64,000 nt of DNA from Plumapathes pennacea (Eukaryota; Cnidaria; Anthozoa; Antipatharia; Myriopathidae): assembly GCA_964036295.1 (NCBI GenBank), contig OZ038468.1, positions 3,158,501-3,222,500 on the forward strand. Direction: 5' to 3'. A program made the position numbers and the translations under genes. A model generated the notes under the pieces. That model did no database searches. It was not told the DNA's origin and worked only from the letters and a program-made list of their open reading frames with translations. Position 1 is the stretch's first letter. Each line of letters starts with the position of its first letter. This document shows positions 32,367 to 46,600 of the stretch, in pieces.

Positions 32367-32738
32367 GACAATACATACATACATATCTTTATTGGTGCTC
32401 CCCTCAAGGGGCTTTTCAGCAACATTAAGGCTTCGCCATATTATTGTGGAGAACAAGCACTGAGAGTGGTCACTGTCAGAGATTTGTTTACGTCCTCAGT
32501 GGTTCTTTTACGTCCCCCCTGTAATCAAGTATAGAAGTATAGGGAGATGGGGCCGCCATTTTACGTAGTCATCCGAGCCACGTGAAAAAGTCTTACCATT
32601 ATTTACTGATGGAAACAAAGGCAGCATCTTCTCCTCAGTTAATTTAAGACCCTAAGTGTTGGTTCGGCCGGGGTTCGAGGAACCCGCGACCTCCCGCACG
32701 AAAGACTGGCACTCAACCAACTGAGCCAACAAGGCGGC
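32367..32738 (-). mobile_element. tRNA-derived SINE
   Basis: Read on the minus strand, the 5' part resembles a tRNA: a box A-like tggctcagttggttgagtgc followed by a box B-like gcgggttcctcgaaccc. The body (gtggctcggatgactacgta...) matches the truncated copy at 13.55 kb. The 3' end has a tatgtatgtatg microsatellite tail, a normal SINE ending. Confidence 0.7.
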
Positions 32739-32821
32739 GGTTTGACAATATTTCAAGATTAACATTGCTACAAACTGCGCAGATTCCAGTTTATGAATAT
32801 AAGAACGTCAACTGCCAAACT

Positions 32822-33050
32822 ACCACTACTATTACTAAACCACATAGCTATAGGCTACTATTACTATACAACTACTAAATACTACTAACATTACCATCAT
32901 TGCTACTACTGCATTTACAACCGGTCACTATCACCAATACCACCACTATACTCTATTGCTAGACTAGTATTTTATACTACCAACATTACTATGTAACTAC
33001 TATACTACTACTACTACTATTACTACTATTACTACTATTACTACTTCTGC
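32822..33050. repeat. Impure (ACT)n repeat
   Basis: ACT/ATT triplets, purest near 33000-33045. Confidence 0.8.
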
Positions 33051-33264
33051 TGCTGCAGCACTTAACTGCTACACTATTTAACTATAATACGATATACTAG
33101 TACACTGCTAATGCCAATAATAGTGATGATAATGTCGATATCAATAATTATAATAATGACTTCATCAAAGTATTTCCACAGATTATTAGTCCAAACCACA
33201 TTACATAAAATATTTTCTTTGAGCAATTTACAACAACAGGGCTGCCAAGAGAAAATAATTTTAA

Positions 33265-33463
33265 CCCTTTCACTCCCCAAGCTCAAAACACATATTCTCT
33301 CAACCTTTTCAGAAGAGACTGTATTAGCGATGTAGTGAGAGTTGATAGTTTAATCAGTTTTCATCTGAGCAAGGTATCAAAATTTAAGTTCTCCTTACTG
33401 TATGATATATCTGGCGAGAAACTGAAAAAGAAAATGAAGTTGATCACTCTTGAGAGTGAAGGG
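33265..33463. mobile_element. TTAA-flanked MITE (piggyBac-like)
   Basis: 199 bp, flanked by TTAA (33261-33264 and 33464-33467), ends CCCTTTCACTC and gagtgaaggg. Same family as 13,298-13,499 in opposite orientation. Confidence 0.75.
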
Positions 33464-33771
33464 TTAAACTTTTAAACATTCGTCATAACAACAAGCAATC
33501 GGTAAACGGGCTCTGGAGGTTGAAACCAATGTAAACCGAACACATGGGATTTGACGTAGTCGTAGAACTAAGATCTATACTGTTGCGCATTATCTGTAAA
33601 AACGTGGTCATTTCTTGTTTCAGGGAGGAATCCTTCGATAGTAAATAAAAGTTTAAACATCTCTATGCAATATGTGACATGGAGCAGATTTGTTATAGGC
33701 TATTTCTCCGAGATATCTATTGCCTCTCTTTTTAAATGAAGCCCTAGTGCGAGAATTTTTCTGCGAAAATG

Positions 33772-34762
<991 letters not shown>

Positions 34763-34769
34763 TCTGGTG

Positions 34770-37739
34770 ATTTAACTGTAATGGTCTTGCTAATCAGGAT
34801 GAGAAGTCTGCCCAGAATGTACAGTTGAGCAGACATTGGAATGGAAAGGTGTAGAGAGAATTCAAGTATAAAGGAAACAGAGTATCGAAAAACAGTTGAT
34901 CAAAATGGCAGACAAAAGAAAGAGCTGGGAGTGAAGGAGTAGGATTCTAGTTGCATTACCCCAAATCAAGTGTTACTGTTTTTAAAAAGGCTATTTACAA
35001 TAATACCAGTAGATAATACCTGTAGATAATTATTCAAAATGATTATGTTGAATGAGGACTGTAGAATGATATAAAGATTGCAGTTGATTTTACTGCAGGT
35101 GCATTTATTTCACTGAGCTTTACGCGGATCGAATTTGACACATGCACATATGAATAAGAGAGTTATAACTGAACTGAACTTACATTTTATGCACAGTGTC
35201 TCTTCAGTTTCTCAATTTGGAAGGTTTTGTAGTTCCGTAGATAAGTAAATGTGGTGTAAGATCATTATCACGTGATCATAAAATTGATATTTTAACTCAG
35301 CCTTTGTTTGTCAGACATAGTGATGATTCTGGCCGCACGATTTTGTAATTTCTTTGGTTTATTACTTTAGTATATCCCTATATACTTCCACACACTGTAT
35401 TACAGCAATCAATGAAAGTAATCGTTAAGTAAGTAAGAGTCATTATACATCAGTAAAAAATGATGGTCATGAGCCGTGGGAGACGTAGGACCCAACGCGG
35501 TAATTCAGGGGAGTACCTAAGTCTCTGGAAACATTCAGAGATTTAGGTCGAAGATCGATAGACAAATAGAAATGAAAGAATGCATTTGAAAGTATGTGGC
35601 AGACAGAAACACAGAGAGAGCTAGCTATACAGGAAGGAAAAGATAAGTAGCGAAGGAACGGTACGTGGACTGGAGGAAGAGTAACTTAAGATCACACGAT
35701 AAACAGCAATACCTGATTGAGTCTAAAGCAATGGCTTCATTGGTTAAACTTGTAACGAAGCCAGGCTTTAGGGTCTGTTTTCAAGCATGATCTTTCCCGA
35801 TTGCCTCAGAATCTTTGTGTGACGTGTTCTCCTTACTCAAAGTACGACAAAAACTGAAACAACACTGAAGATTCCCAACACAGGAGACAATCTCTGTCAG
35901 CATAGATTGACAATTTCGCCTATAAACCAAAAATATTGAGCTTTTTCCTATAATTATCTTTTGGTGGGAAATATTAATAGCAGTTTTAGTCAAAATGGAA
36001 TTGATGGTATTTCCTAAGAACCCGAAATAGACTCAACATATTGACTATAATGGAAATAATAGAAATAGCGTTTTCAAGTCCTGATATAATGTCTTGCATA
36101 TATTAAAAACAGCCTGAACATTCTTCAGGTGCAGTGGTTATCTGCCAGTTCAATGATAACTCGTTTACTGTGTTACAATAAAGAGTTCAGTCAAGCCACA
36201 ATGCAAAGATAATGGATCTTTGCTTGTTGCTGTGTGTAAACCGTCATTGTCTTTAAAACAAGACTCGGTCCTGCAAGTCTAATATTTTTCGTTTTATCAT
36301 GATATCTGGAGCGATAGAATTCGACTTCCACAATTAAGTTGAGCGAGTTCCGACCGCAAACATTGATCGGCCTAGCAACAGTGTTATCTCGCGTATCAAT
36401 ATCACCTCAACAAGAACTGCAGTAATCTCAACTTTCTCAAGGTAAGGTTTTGACCGACAAGGCAGTTAAATTTTATCGTATTATTCGCGTATCATGTTGT
36501 GAGAGTGTACCATCAGTTTTCCGAAGATACAGTATACTTTATTTCAAGGTTCCAGGGCAGGTCTCAATGTCAGTTGAGGGCCTTGTTAAAATATTGCCAT
36601 TGGTAGTCAGTTTTTCGCCCGTTTTCATAGGTGTACACCGTCCTAACACTAAATAAAAAAACCCAGTCAATCTTATAGCTAAAACCTGGCTCAGTTAGGT
36701 CAAGGAAGTGGAGTCTCCTCGATCTTCTAGTCTTCATATTACCGCCGAACTAAAATAGCTTTCCTTATAATATTTCAGAGTACAAGATACAATTGGCGGG
36801 ATACCAAACTGGTTCGCAGTTTTTGTTTTAGAAATGCTCTGTCTTTGAATCCTTTTACCTTCTTATATAATTTAACGCTATTCCTTAAAACAAAAAATGT
36901 TTACCTAACATGATATAGAAGCATTGTGAATGACATGAGTTTACGCATTTCGTATTGTAACCTTGAACGTTTTGAGATATTTATTGTAAATAAGAAACTA
37001 CTACCAGAAAGCAGTCGTTAAATCCATTACAAACAGTGATAAGTATCAGTTGTACTTGTCGATTGTGTCCAGTTAAAACTGATTCATGAGCTAAAGTCAG
37101 AAGCAAGAGTTCCTTTTGCCAATATTACTTTCATGGGAGTAGTCTTAAGAAAATAGAAAAACTCTGTTATTTATTTTCAAAGAGAGATGTCTGATTTACT
37201 CAGTGATTATTTTGACTTAAAGTTTCGGACAAAGAGTCTGGTTTGCAATGAAATCGGAGCAGTGAACTTGCGACTGATTCACGCCGTTCCATTAAAACCC
37301 AACATCGCAGAACTTTCGTCCTTCAAAAATTAGATCAAATTTGTGGCTTCGACTCATTTTGTTTCGATTAAGTGGTTATACTGAAGTCTTTTTCAATAGA
37401 AGATCAGGTAAATCATAACAAGCTTTTATCTTAAGACTTGCCTGGTAACTTTGCTTGTCCAGAAACACTGACATTCAAGCTATTTTTCGCATAAGTGTCT
37501 TTCTTCTTTCTTCGCTAATACAGGATCGGAACTACACAAAACAGATGTACTGTAAAGGTGAATTTATCTATTTTATCTACTGTATACCTCATTTGTTAAG
37601 CGATAAAAGAAACACGAAATACTAACGACGTACAAATTGTATATCATGAGGACAAAATTATCTATTTTGTAATCTTCTCAACCAGGATACCAATACAGCC
37701 CCACGCGGTTACCGTGATCTTTTCCTGCATACCTTTGTC

Positions 37740-37770
<31 letters not shown>

Positions 37771-37980
37771 CGTTTACGAACCTTTCAAAAACCTTGCAGG
37801 GGTTAGAGAAAATTGAGCAGCAGAACAAAACAGTAAAGCATTATACAACGACATTAGGTTCCGAAACTTGCTACACGCGTGTTTGCTGAAAACGAGCCAA
37901 GGAAAGGTAAGACCTACGTCATTGCATACAGCTGCTTAGAAAACTATTTGCAAAAATAATAAAGAGATGGATTATCGTAT
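34770..37980. other. Noncoding stretch
   Basis: AT-rich, no coding exon supported. A splice-flanked short stretch at 37,524-37,557 (acceptor cttcgctaatacag, donor ag/gtgaat) could be an untranslated exon of the candidate at 38 kb; weak. Confidence 0.4.
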
Positions 37981-38060
37981 CGTTTCTAGGGATAAAAGAG
38001 CAGAGAACTTTGGACCATAAGTACATATGAACTACACCCGTAGAGTTTACCACCGTTATA

Positions 38061-38144
38061 ATGGCCCTGACAGTGTTTTTTCTTATTGCAATGTATATGG
38101 AGTTCCTTCACCTGTGGCCAGTACAAGTGACCTCTCACACGATG
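38061..38144 (+). CDS. Possible signal-peptide first exon
   Basis: ATG with A at -3 and G at +4 opens 28 codons starting MALTVFFLIAMYMEFLHLWP, hydrophobic like a secretory signal, and ends exactly at a donor ATG/GTACGT in phase 0. An acceptor-like site (cgtatcgtttctag) ends at 37989. A second frame from an ATG at 38027 is open too and reaches the same donor in phase 1. No following exons were identified, so this stays speculative. Confidence 0.22.
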
Positions 38145-38980
38145 GTACGTGCATCATATTTTAGTGCAGTCTTATTTTTATTTTATCATTGCCTCGGGAT
38201 GTGCAAATAATCCTACTGATAATCTGCATAACAACGTTCAGGTTTATAGTGTGAAAGATTACAATGCTCCTTTGCTCAGCTAGACAGATGTTGCTTGACC
38301 ACAAGAAAAAAAAACGAATTTGGCAGTTTCATATCTTATGCAACTAAGTCTGGTACTGGTTGAAATAAAAAAAAAAAACGGTTAGAAATAAGCGAAAAAA
38401 GGGAAGGATATATTGGGGGCTGTGGAATCGACAATGCATGTTTTTGTCTTATGTTGATATAGGCCAATATTTCGTTACAGTGTTGACCCATGTTAAAACG
38501 ATCTTAAATCCTCCAAAGCCCCTGCATAAACCATAGACTGTGGTCAATTATTTTGAATCATTTTAAAGTTACAGTTGTTGAGGTGCTGTTAAGGGAATAT
38601 GCTGTTGGGCTGGTATCGTCTCGCTGCATACAAAGGCAACGAATTCCTCCTCCTTGCTTGACTAAAGGTGAGTCCTTTGGAGTATCATGGTAAATTGATT
38701 TGTATAAGGCTTCTTGATACTTTTTGTGTTGAAATCTGATCAAACCCTATAATAAGAAGTAACACAGTATGCAATATTTTATTCGGATAGGTTTGTGGTG
38801 AATCCTAATCTTGACCAAATTATCTCTCGTTTGACCCATTTTATCTGTGAGTAATTTTTGTATCCAAATTATACCTAGAGATGCAAAGAACATACACGAA
38901 CTCCGTTCAACAACACGTGAACAGTTGTCACTGATAGTTCTCTTGTGAGTGGTCCAACCTTTAACTTTCACTTTCGACAG

Positions 38981-39145
38981 CTCGGAAGTTAAAAGTTTTC
39001 TACGTTGACTCAAAATCGCAGTTTTGAAAGGGTAAGTAATACATAAATGTCGAATTGTTGCTATCGTATATAGCATGCATTTGGAAGATCTAAATTTATT
39101 GTTTTATAGTTTTCCACGTTGACCCGAAGTTGCAGTTTTGAAAGG
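38981..39145 (+). repeat. Duplicated exon-like unit
   Basis: Two diverged copies of a segment ending gcagttttgaaagg/gtaagt, each preceded by a good acceptor (tttcgacag at 38980, gttttatag at 39109). Lengths 51 and 36 nt. The first is closed in all three frames; the second is open in one. They may be exons of a noncoding transcript or a chance duplication. Confidence 0.35.
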
Positions 39146-41265
39146 GTAAGTAAGACACAAATGTCGAGTTTACTTATTGTCGTCTTATATTGCACGCATT
39201 TTGAGTATCTGAATTTACACGCACAGAAACAAAACTATGTCTGATTTACTCAAACTGAACGTCCCAACGAATCAGTGAAACCTGAATGGCATTCAAAATG
39301 AAAGCTCAAATTGCAAGGGATATCGGAATGGCAGTGTTTCGTTGTTGTCCAGAGTTCTGCATACGGATGCAGGACTAATACGCAAAAAGAGTTGCTGTGG
39401 TTTTTGTAGTTTAGATATCTCACATAGAAGTATGGAAGTAAAAAAAATAAAACCGTATCTCTGTGGTGCCATCGATTGTTCAAATATTCGTTCAGTACAT
39501 TACAGGACATTTAGCAGCAATATACTGCCCAGTTCGGCGAGATGGCTCAAGCCAGATGTGGTTCAGAAATTCGATAACTGCCATGTGTAGTCAATAAAGT
39601 CTGTCATCAGCGTCTTCAAAAAATAAATTAAAGGTCTTTCTGGTTCTCCGCCTCACCGCTAGCTATAGATACCGAGATCACAAAGCTTAGATTTTAACTG
39701 AAGGGATCTCTTGTAGGACTGATGATGCTGGCTGATGTAAATAATATACTTTCACAAACCTTCAAAGCCAAAAGAAACAAATTACAGTTCGCCCTATTGC
39801 ACAAGGAAAGTAAAACCACAACATATACGTAGCTGATTATTACATTATCAGGCTGATCATAGAATGTTGCCCACTTGAGCAAATGATAGGTCTAATTCTA
39901 GCGAGCTTTCGAAGCTTGTATCAAAAATTGAGTCTGCTTTTTCCCCCAGCAGTGAAAGGGTCAGAACTCTAGGGAGGCCTTACACAAACTTAACACTGTA
40001 AGCTTTGAATCAAGACAATAGTTTCTTGTAACGTTCAGATGCATGGCCGGACTGAATTTTGAATGTATCAGCTGGTTGTATCTGTATAATCTTAGTGGCC
40101 TCGTGTGAGGATCACTTTAATGTCAATCGAAATGTTACTAAGGTCTGATTTCACGAGCAACGCAAAGCACAAAAGATATGCTTCTGTGAAAACGAGCGAC
40201 GCAAGTACAGTAAAAGGGAATGTTTTGACCCTTGCTTGCGTCGAGCTTGTTCAGGACTCTTGTGCTCTCGCGCTTATGTTTGCGTCGCTCGTTAAAACCA
40301 AGCAAAAAGAAATACAAAATTGTTTTGATGCACATGCATGAATATGAAAGTGCTATTCTACAGAAGAAGCTTTGTCGGACCTAACAATTTAGACGGGACT
40401 AAATCTGTCTCAACCGATGGAGGCCATATTTCCAAGTATAAGTGACCAATTGGATGTTTTCATCCCTGTGTAGAGCGCTTTTTTTCTTGGGGTTGGTAAT
40501 TTATTTGTATTTCTGCCCTCGTTTAAATCATACTATACCAGAGTTGAAAAGGATCTTGAAAATGATTCTTCTGAACGGCTGTATACGTGTGTCTTAAGCT
40601 TTTATAAACAAGCCAATATCTCCTGTCGACTAGCATTAGTTCAATTTTGTAAATACTCATGCAGTCTCAACGATGGCAAGTCTAGGGTTGTAGATTTATT
40701 TGGACCAAGGATCAAAAGCAACTATTTCAAGTTGAAGGGCAACATTGTATTATATATTGTATTGTCAATGCCAGACTCCAAAGGAACTCTATCAACAGCT
40801 GTATGGTATTGAGTCAACTTTACTGACAATTTTCAGCCATGTAACTTAATCAGTCTTTTACTAAATGAAATGCCGATTCTTTGACTGTGGAGGTAGAATT
40901 ATACCATGCAGGAGGAGTGAATGACCTGATCTACAAAATGTGAGGCAATATCCTGTCAAGACCGACAAACCAACGGAGCTATAAAATGGCTCTTTTTTTG
41001 CACGGCAAGCTAGTAACGAATTTTCCTCTTATTATTAAGCTCTAAACATAGTAGAGAATTGAAAGTGAAAGAGATTAGATCTTGATTAATACGAGCCGTG
41101 CACGCCACGGAAGGTTGGCAGACATCCAGATGATTGTAATTCAAAAGCAATAGACACAAGTGTAAATAGTGGCGAAATTTTGCGTATAAGATGGTAAGTA
41201 GTATTTACAAATATGAAAAAAAAAAAAAAAAAAAAACTGAAGTAACTCTTCCCATAGTTGCTAAG

Positions 41266-41395
41266 TTCCGCACTTACTTTAGAGGTGTCCGTCTTAAAAA
41301 TGGTTTAGTTACAGTAAATGACCGAAGAAACAGCAGGTGTCAGTCTTAGAGAGGTGTCCATTTTACAGGGGTGTCCGCGTAAAATCCATTCAAAG
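41266..41395. mobile_element. CGGACA-related MITE fragment
   Basis: gaggtgtccgtctta, cagcaggtgtcagtctta and gaggtgtccat motifs, matching the 18.4-kb element in opposite orientation (including the gtaaatgaccgaagaaac centre). Confidence 0.5.
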
Positions 41396-42691
41396 ATGGA
41401 CTAAACAAACCCAGAAATGAATATCATACTATAGTGTGCATGGTCTTTATCTCTATAACCTGGTACTATTTTTCACAAAGAATGACCGCTCTGTATTGTA
41501 GTATTTCAGAAGCAGAGTTTCAGGAATACTTGTGGGCGAGTGTTACTAATCAAGCATGACGTTTCCTCGTCGTTTCAATGATGCAGTACAATCGTATACC
41601 TCGGTTTTGTGAACATAGATACATCCGTTTTCAAATCCTTAAAGTTGTGTTGAAATCGGACTGAATTCTGATGTTAAATAGATATCCCATGGGTCTGGAG
41701 TGCAACGTGCTGGCATCTATCGACACTCTCAGACTGAATGAGTATGCTATGGTGTAAAACCGTATATTGACATTGACATGTGTGGTGGTATGCGGCCATT
41801 TAATAACTACAAGCTTCTCAGATGATTGCATCTTGATGCAAACTGTTATATGTAACTGCAGCCATCTTCCTATCATACGAAGCTTAAACTATACATGCTT
41901 TTAACTTTATACCTGTAAGATGAATGCTTCTCAATATATTGGCACGTTGCCGGTATACCAAGAAAGAAAAGGATAAAAACGTACTCATCAGTGTAGAATT
42001 ATTGTAGGATGATTGTGAATTCTTGGAGTCAAAGTTTGATTTCTTTTTCACTGGAATCAGACAGAAACTGCTCTGGCTTGATCTTGTACTAATTGCAGGC
42101 AATGAAATCGGGTATGATCTGGTTTGTGGCTGACCAGTGGCAATAGAACACTAAAGATCAACTGCTCGTCCTGAAAAGTTTGCATTTAGCAACTATATAA
42201 AGTAACGCACAAACGCTCTGTGGAAAACTGACACCCACAAATTTTCATTGTATTATTGAGAATCAAAAATCAAATTTATTGCAATTATCTTAAATAAGTA
42301 GTTTCATTCGAGTACATTCTATATCAGTCAGAAGTACGAATATAAAGTACTTCCCGGCCAGTACATATGACTAGACGTCCAAGTGAACGAGACATACTTG
42401 CCTTTCAGCACTTTAGTTGCATATTAAAGTGTTGGCAGATTTTTGACCAATCAGGTCTTCCTATTTCATGGTGGAGTTCCTCACCATACCCATGGCTTAT
42501 ACAATCGACAAAGTAAGATTCTCAAAATTCAAAGTAGACAGTTATTCCTCTTTTGGCAATATCCCGTACTGTAGTTATGATACCAATATTTTACCGCCCT
42601 GTATGTTTAAATTTTCATCATTATCTACACAATGTTTTATTATTATTATTACTATTATTATAAAGTTAGTAGTAGTAGTAGTAGCCAGTAG

Positions 42692-42995
42692 TACACTGTT
42701 ACTTTCAGGGAGTTACTTTAACTCCAAAAAGGGAGTAAAAAAAAGGTACAGAACGACTCCTTTTTTAGAGTAGTTTTCACTCCCACTTTTTAACTCCCTC
42801 GTCAGTTTAACTCCCTTCATTTGTTTTGACTCCAAAACAGGGGTGATATCAACTCCTATTTAGGGAGTAAAATTTTACTCTCATGAGGGAGTTAAAAAGT
42901 GGGAGTGAAAACTACTCTAAAAAAAGGGGTCGTTCTGTACCTTTTTTTAAACTCCCTTTTTGGAGTTAAAATAACTCCCTGAAAATAACAGTGTA
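42692..42995. mobile_element. ACTCC/GGAGT-rich TIR element, 304 bp
   Basis: Symmetrical throughout: ends tacactgttactttcaggga and the inverse, then inverted pairs built from ggagt/actcc modules (aactccaaaaagggag, gtacagaacgactcc, ttcactcccactttttaact). A relative with a large insert is at 57,102-58,495. Superfamily not assigned. Confidence 0.85.
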
Positions 42996-43079
42996 GTAAA
43001 GTAAAAGAAGTTGTAGTACCAGCAGAAAAAGAAGAAAAAACGAGGAAGATGATGATGAACGAGGCCTGAGAAGGAGAAC

Positions 43080-43155
43080 AACAACAACAATAACAACAAC
43101 AACAACAAGACGAACAAGAAGAGAAGAACAAGAACAAGAACAAGAGAAGAACAAG
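43080..43155. repeat. AAC/AAG-rich simple repeat
   Basis: acaacaacaacaataacaac then agaacaagaacaag units. Confidence 0.8.
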
Positions 43156-43254
43156 TGAAGATCCAATTTGCCAGTAGGTCAACTTGTACACTGAAAAGCC
43201 CAAACATATACACTGCAATTTGTTTTCGTGGCCCAAAACATTGCTATAGCCAGC

Positions 43255-43620
43255 CTCCAAGGTAATTGACAAATTCGAGTTTAAAAATAGGTGGTTGACA
43301 TTCAGAAGGGTGTTCTGTATTAACACAAAAGTTTTTAAACCGGAGAAGTGCTGACATCCAATATAAACACATAAGTTTGTTACACAAAAGCATTCCGTAT
43401 GAAATGAGACGAACACCCGCGAAGGCAGTTGACAAGTTAGAGTTGAAAAAATAGTTCGATTGACACGAATCCAGTGATGATGTTAACAACGTACAATAAA
43501 ATGGATTTTTTGTGTCACCCAATAACATTGAAAGACAACCGGTATCATCAGCCCAAAGGCAGTTGACAAGTTCGAGTTAAAATATAGCTAGATTGACAAC
43601 TGACAAGATTTTCTTCATGA
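43255..43620. repeat. Three diverged tandem copies, about 130-165 bp
   Basis: Marker aaggcagttgacaagttcga recurs near 43259, 43422 and 43555 with similar following sequence (tagnt-gattgaca). Old tandem duplication. Confidence 0.6.
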
Positions 43621-46600
43621 CAGGTATTTTTAAACAGAAAAAATGCTGACGTGCTTTTCATTTTTGCACGACACACTTCATGACCTTTGTCCAGAACTCG
43701 TATTCAAATTGTCCCTTATAAGACCACATGTTAGCGGAAATCGGAGTAAGGCGAGCCTCGTGGCCGAGCACAGCTGATAAGCTAAAATTAGCAAGAACGC
43801 GTGGCCAGAGGTGAGAAATTTCATTAATTATTTTGATAAAAGAAAGCTCCTGTCAGGTTCGCACGCAATCCGTTTAACGCTGTTTCTTGTGGGTCCAGTA
43901 TTCTGCCGTGATAGTTCTGTTACGCTACGAGAAATAATTTCTGATTACTTTTGAATTCACGTTTATTCTCTAAACAATAAAGGAGGTTTTGACCTGAAGA
44001 GAATTCTATTGTCAGCTACCGATACTTCGAAGTGTATATATCTTAAAAAGAAACTCTTTTTAAAATTGATAAAGAACCCTGGTTCAACTACAACGTTAAT
44101 AAGGACAATAAAAAAAGCTACACAACGTAATTAGCTGTCTTTGTTAAGGCTGATTGTTTTTTAAGGTCTTGAGCAAACCTAATTGTCCTTCTATGTTGTA
44201 TATCTGGATGACCTACTATGTTCAAGCAAATAGTGGGCCAAACTATCGCTATAAGGCGCGATGCATCGGCATAAACACAAACCTGCTCCGTTCACCCTGA
44301 GCACAAATGAGCTTGGGACTGACTGAATCGACATACAGGCTAACCGAGGCGACAGTTCGCAAACAAAGCTAGTCCCGTTCAGTCTGTATTTTTCCATTGC
44401 CAAAACAAACACATTGGCCCGTAATCGAAGATCAAGAGTTCTCGTGGGAAAATAGGCAGAAGCAGTACAGAAGGTATGCAGTGAATGGCTTGTTTGAACA
44501 ATCATTCTTTAGTATGCCGCTTTTCTGTTTGGATGTCCCGAGGTCCTTGAGTTACTTCGGGTTGTATCTGCTTCACAGACCCCAACGCATGAAAAAAAAT
44601 TAGCATCGTTTCAATTTCAACACGGGAAACGTGGTCGCAACCAAGGGTAGCGACGCCAAGTACTTGAGTTGTTGCCTAGCTCTGGTTTTCCCACGGAAAA
44701 CAAAGAGAACTCTGCAAACAGAAAGATAATCGGAAACAGAAGACGAAGTGGCAGTTATTCTGTGTGTTTTGTGGACTGTTTTCTTAGTAAACACAACACC
44801 GGAGACTGTCGCTATAACTCAAAGTATGGAATGTTTTCTGAAGACCAACCCAGTCATTCTTTAGATAACTTGGAGTCGATATTTTGCCGACAATTGTAAA
44901 GAAAACATGAGGATAGCAAGCGCATCATGCAAGTCTATTGCTCGCAAATACCGACCATTCACACATCTGAGTCGAGTGTGTTCTACTATCAAAAAATACT
45001 AGAACAAAACAAAAGCCAAAGGTTCTTTAAGGAACATCAAGTAAACATTGAATTAGGCATTGAACTCACATATATTTTTTGTCCCAAACTGAACGAAACT
45101 GCTCGCCTCCTTTTCCCTCCAAGATCGTACAAGTGCGAGAGCCCAGAAGAATATGGCGCGTGGAAAATGGCGCACATTTTTTCGCGCGCAATACCGCTTC
45201 CGCGCTCGCGACTGCAGGCTCTCGCAGTACGATCTTGGAGGAAAAAGGAGGGACTGGTCGTAGTCTAGCTCGATGTTAGCTTTTACCGTTGATTAGAACA
45301 CGGTCTGGATACGTATGGAGCGTGTGACCACAAAACAGCTCAAGTTTCACTACATAAAGTGTAATATCTTTTCGGAGTATCTCGCTGAGTTGCGCAATCT
45401 GCAAATGTTTTACTTTTGCTTATTTTCTATCTCCTCTAGGCAGGTACACCATCTTCTGCAACAACAACACAAATAAAACTCAAAGGATCAGATGCTTCTA
45501 TCTGTGAGACAAGGCAGACACCTAAGCTACGATTCAAGACGAGAGTTGAATGGCGGTCGAATCATACTCTGATCCCCTCGCCTAACGTGCAGTGTACTTA
45601 ATAAGCTTTCAATCAAGACGAGAGTTGCGTGGTCAAGTTAGTTTGGCCATGCCAATATACCCAACCGAAACCGCTTGAAACCGATCTCTGCCAATATCAC
45701 AACCACTTTGAAAATCGTCACCAACAGGTCATTCTCCAGAAGCCAGAAAATATCCAAATACTCGAAGACAAAAAGAATTAAGAGACAACATACCTCAGGC
45801 TCAGTTATATAACTTAATTTGTGCTAGTACTGATTGCTTTTAGAAATTTTCAGCGATAAACCAGCTGCAGCTTTGCGTTTAATACGAGAGGAAAACGAGT
45901 GGCAACTTCAAATCGCCGCCGACGCTATCTTCTTGTTTGTGGCTGTACGCAATATCTAGCGAGGTTCAGACCCTCCGATTGTATACAAGTGCCTTCCGGC
46001 GGCTTTGCGTGAGGCAAACTTGCCCTTCAAATTATTGTTCTTTCTAATCCGCCTTTGGGCAAACCGATTAGAAAGTTTAGGCAGCTAAGAAAGAGTTTGA
46101 TCGATACATTCACCTGCCAAAAATAAGCCCTTAAGGAAGATTACTACCCGAAGAAGATCAAGACAGAAAATAGGATTTATTAGAATGAAGCCGTAGAAAT
46201 CAACATTCAAAACACTTCTCTTAGTTTGTATACTCTCGTACGTCGAGAATGCAATTATATGAACAAGATGTAACCAGAGATTTATCTTAAAGGTTTGGCA
46301 ACAAAGTTGACGCGTTTGGTCATAGAGTTGGCTCCATGGTGTCTGCATGCGTACGCGAAGTTTTTGACCGCATTGAACATCTGACCAAAGTTTGGCGTGC
46401 AGGTTGCAAGCGTTTCCATCTATTATTCGTTTCATGTAAATATCAAGAGATTGAAGTAAGAAGATATGAAAGAAGGGAAGAGAAAACAGAGAAGCTTGCG
46501 AGAGAAAGAGTATAAAAGCGCTTTAAGACTGAGCACTTGCGACAATAAGCGTTAGCATACAAAAGCTTTAGAATTAAACTGGCTGTACTTCGTCTAGACT

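Noticed and set aside
32660-32738. A functional tRNA gene
   Set aside because: The box regions are tRNA-like, but the arms do not pair fully, and the sequence continues into a repeat body with a second copy elsewhere, so it is a SINE head.
39240-39277. Last Islet exon reading VSLIRWDVQFE-stop
   Set aside because: Acceptor and phase fit, but it has no resemblance to ISL C-termini and is 9 kb away.
46085-46115. Last Islet exon after acceptor tttttggcag (VNVSIKLFL...)
   Set aside because: Phase fits, but the hydrophobic sequence does not resemble the Ser/Pro-rich ISL tail.
46511-46518. TATA box (tataaaag) as promoter of a new gene
   Set aside because: No downstream ORF or splice-supported exon; single motif by chance is likely.
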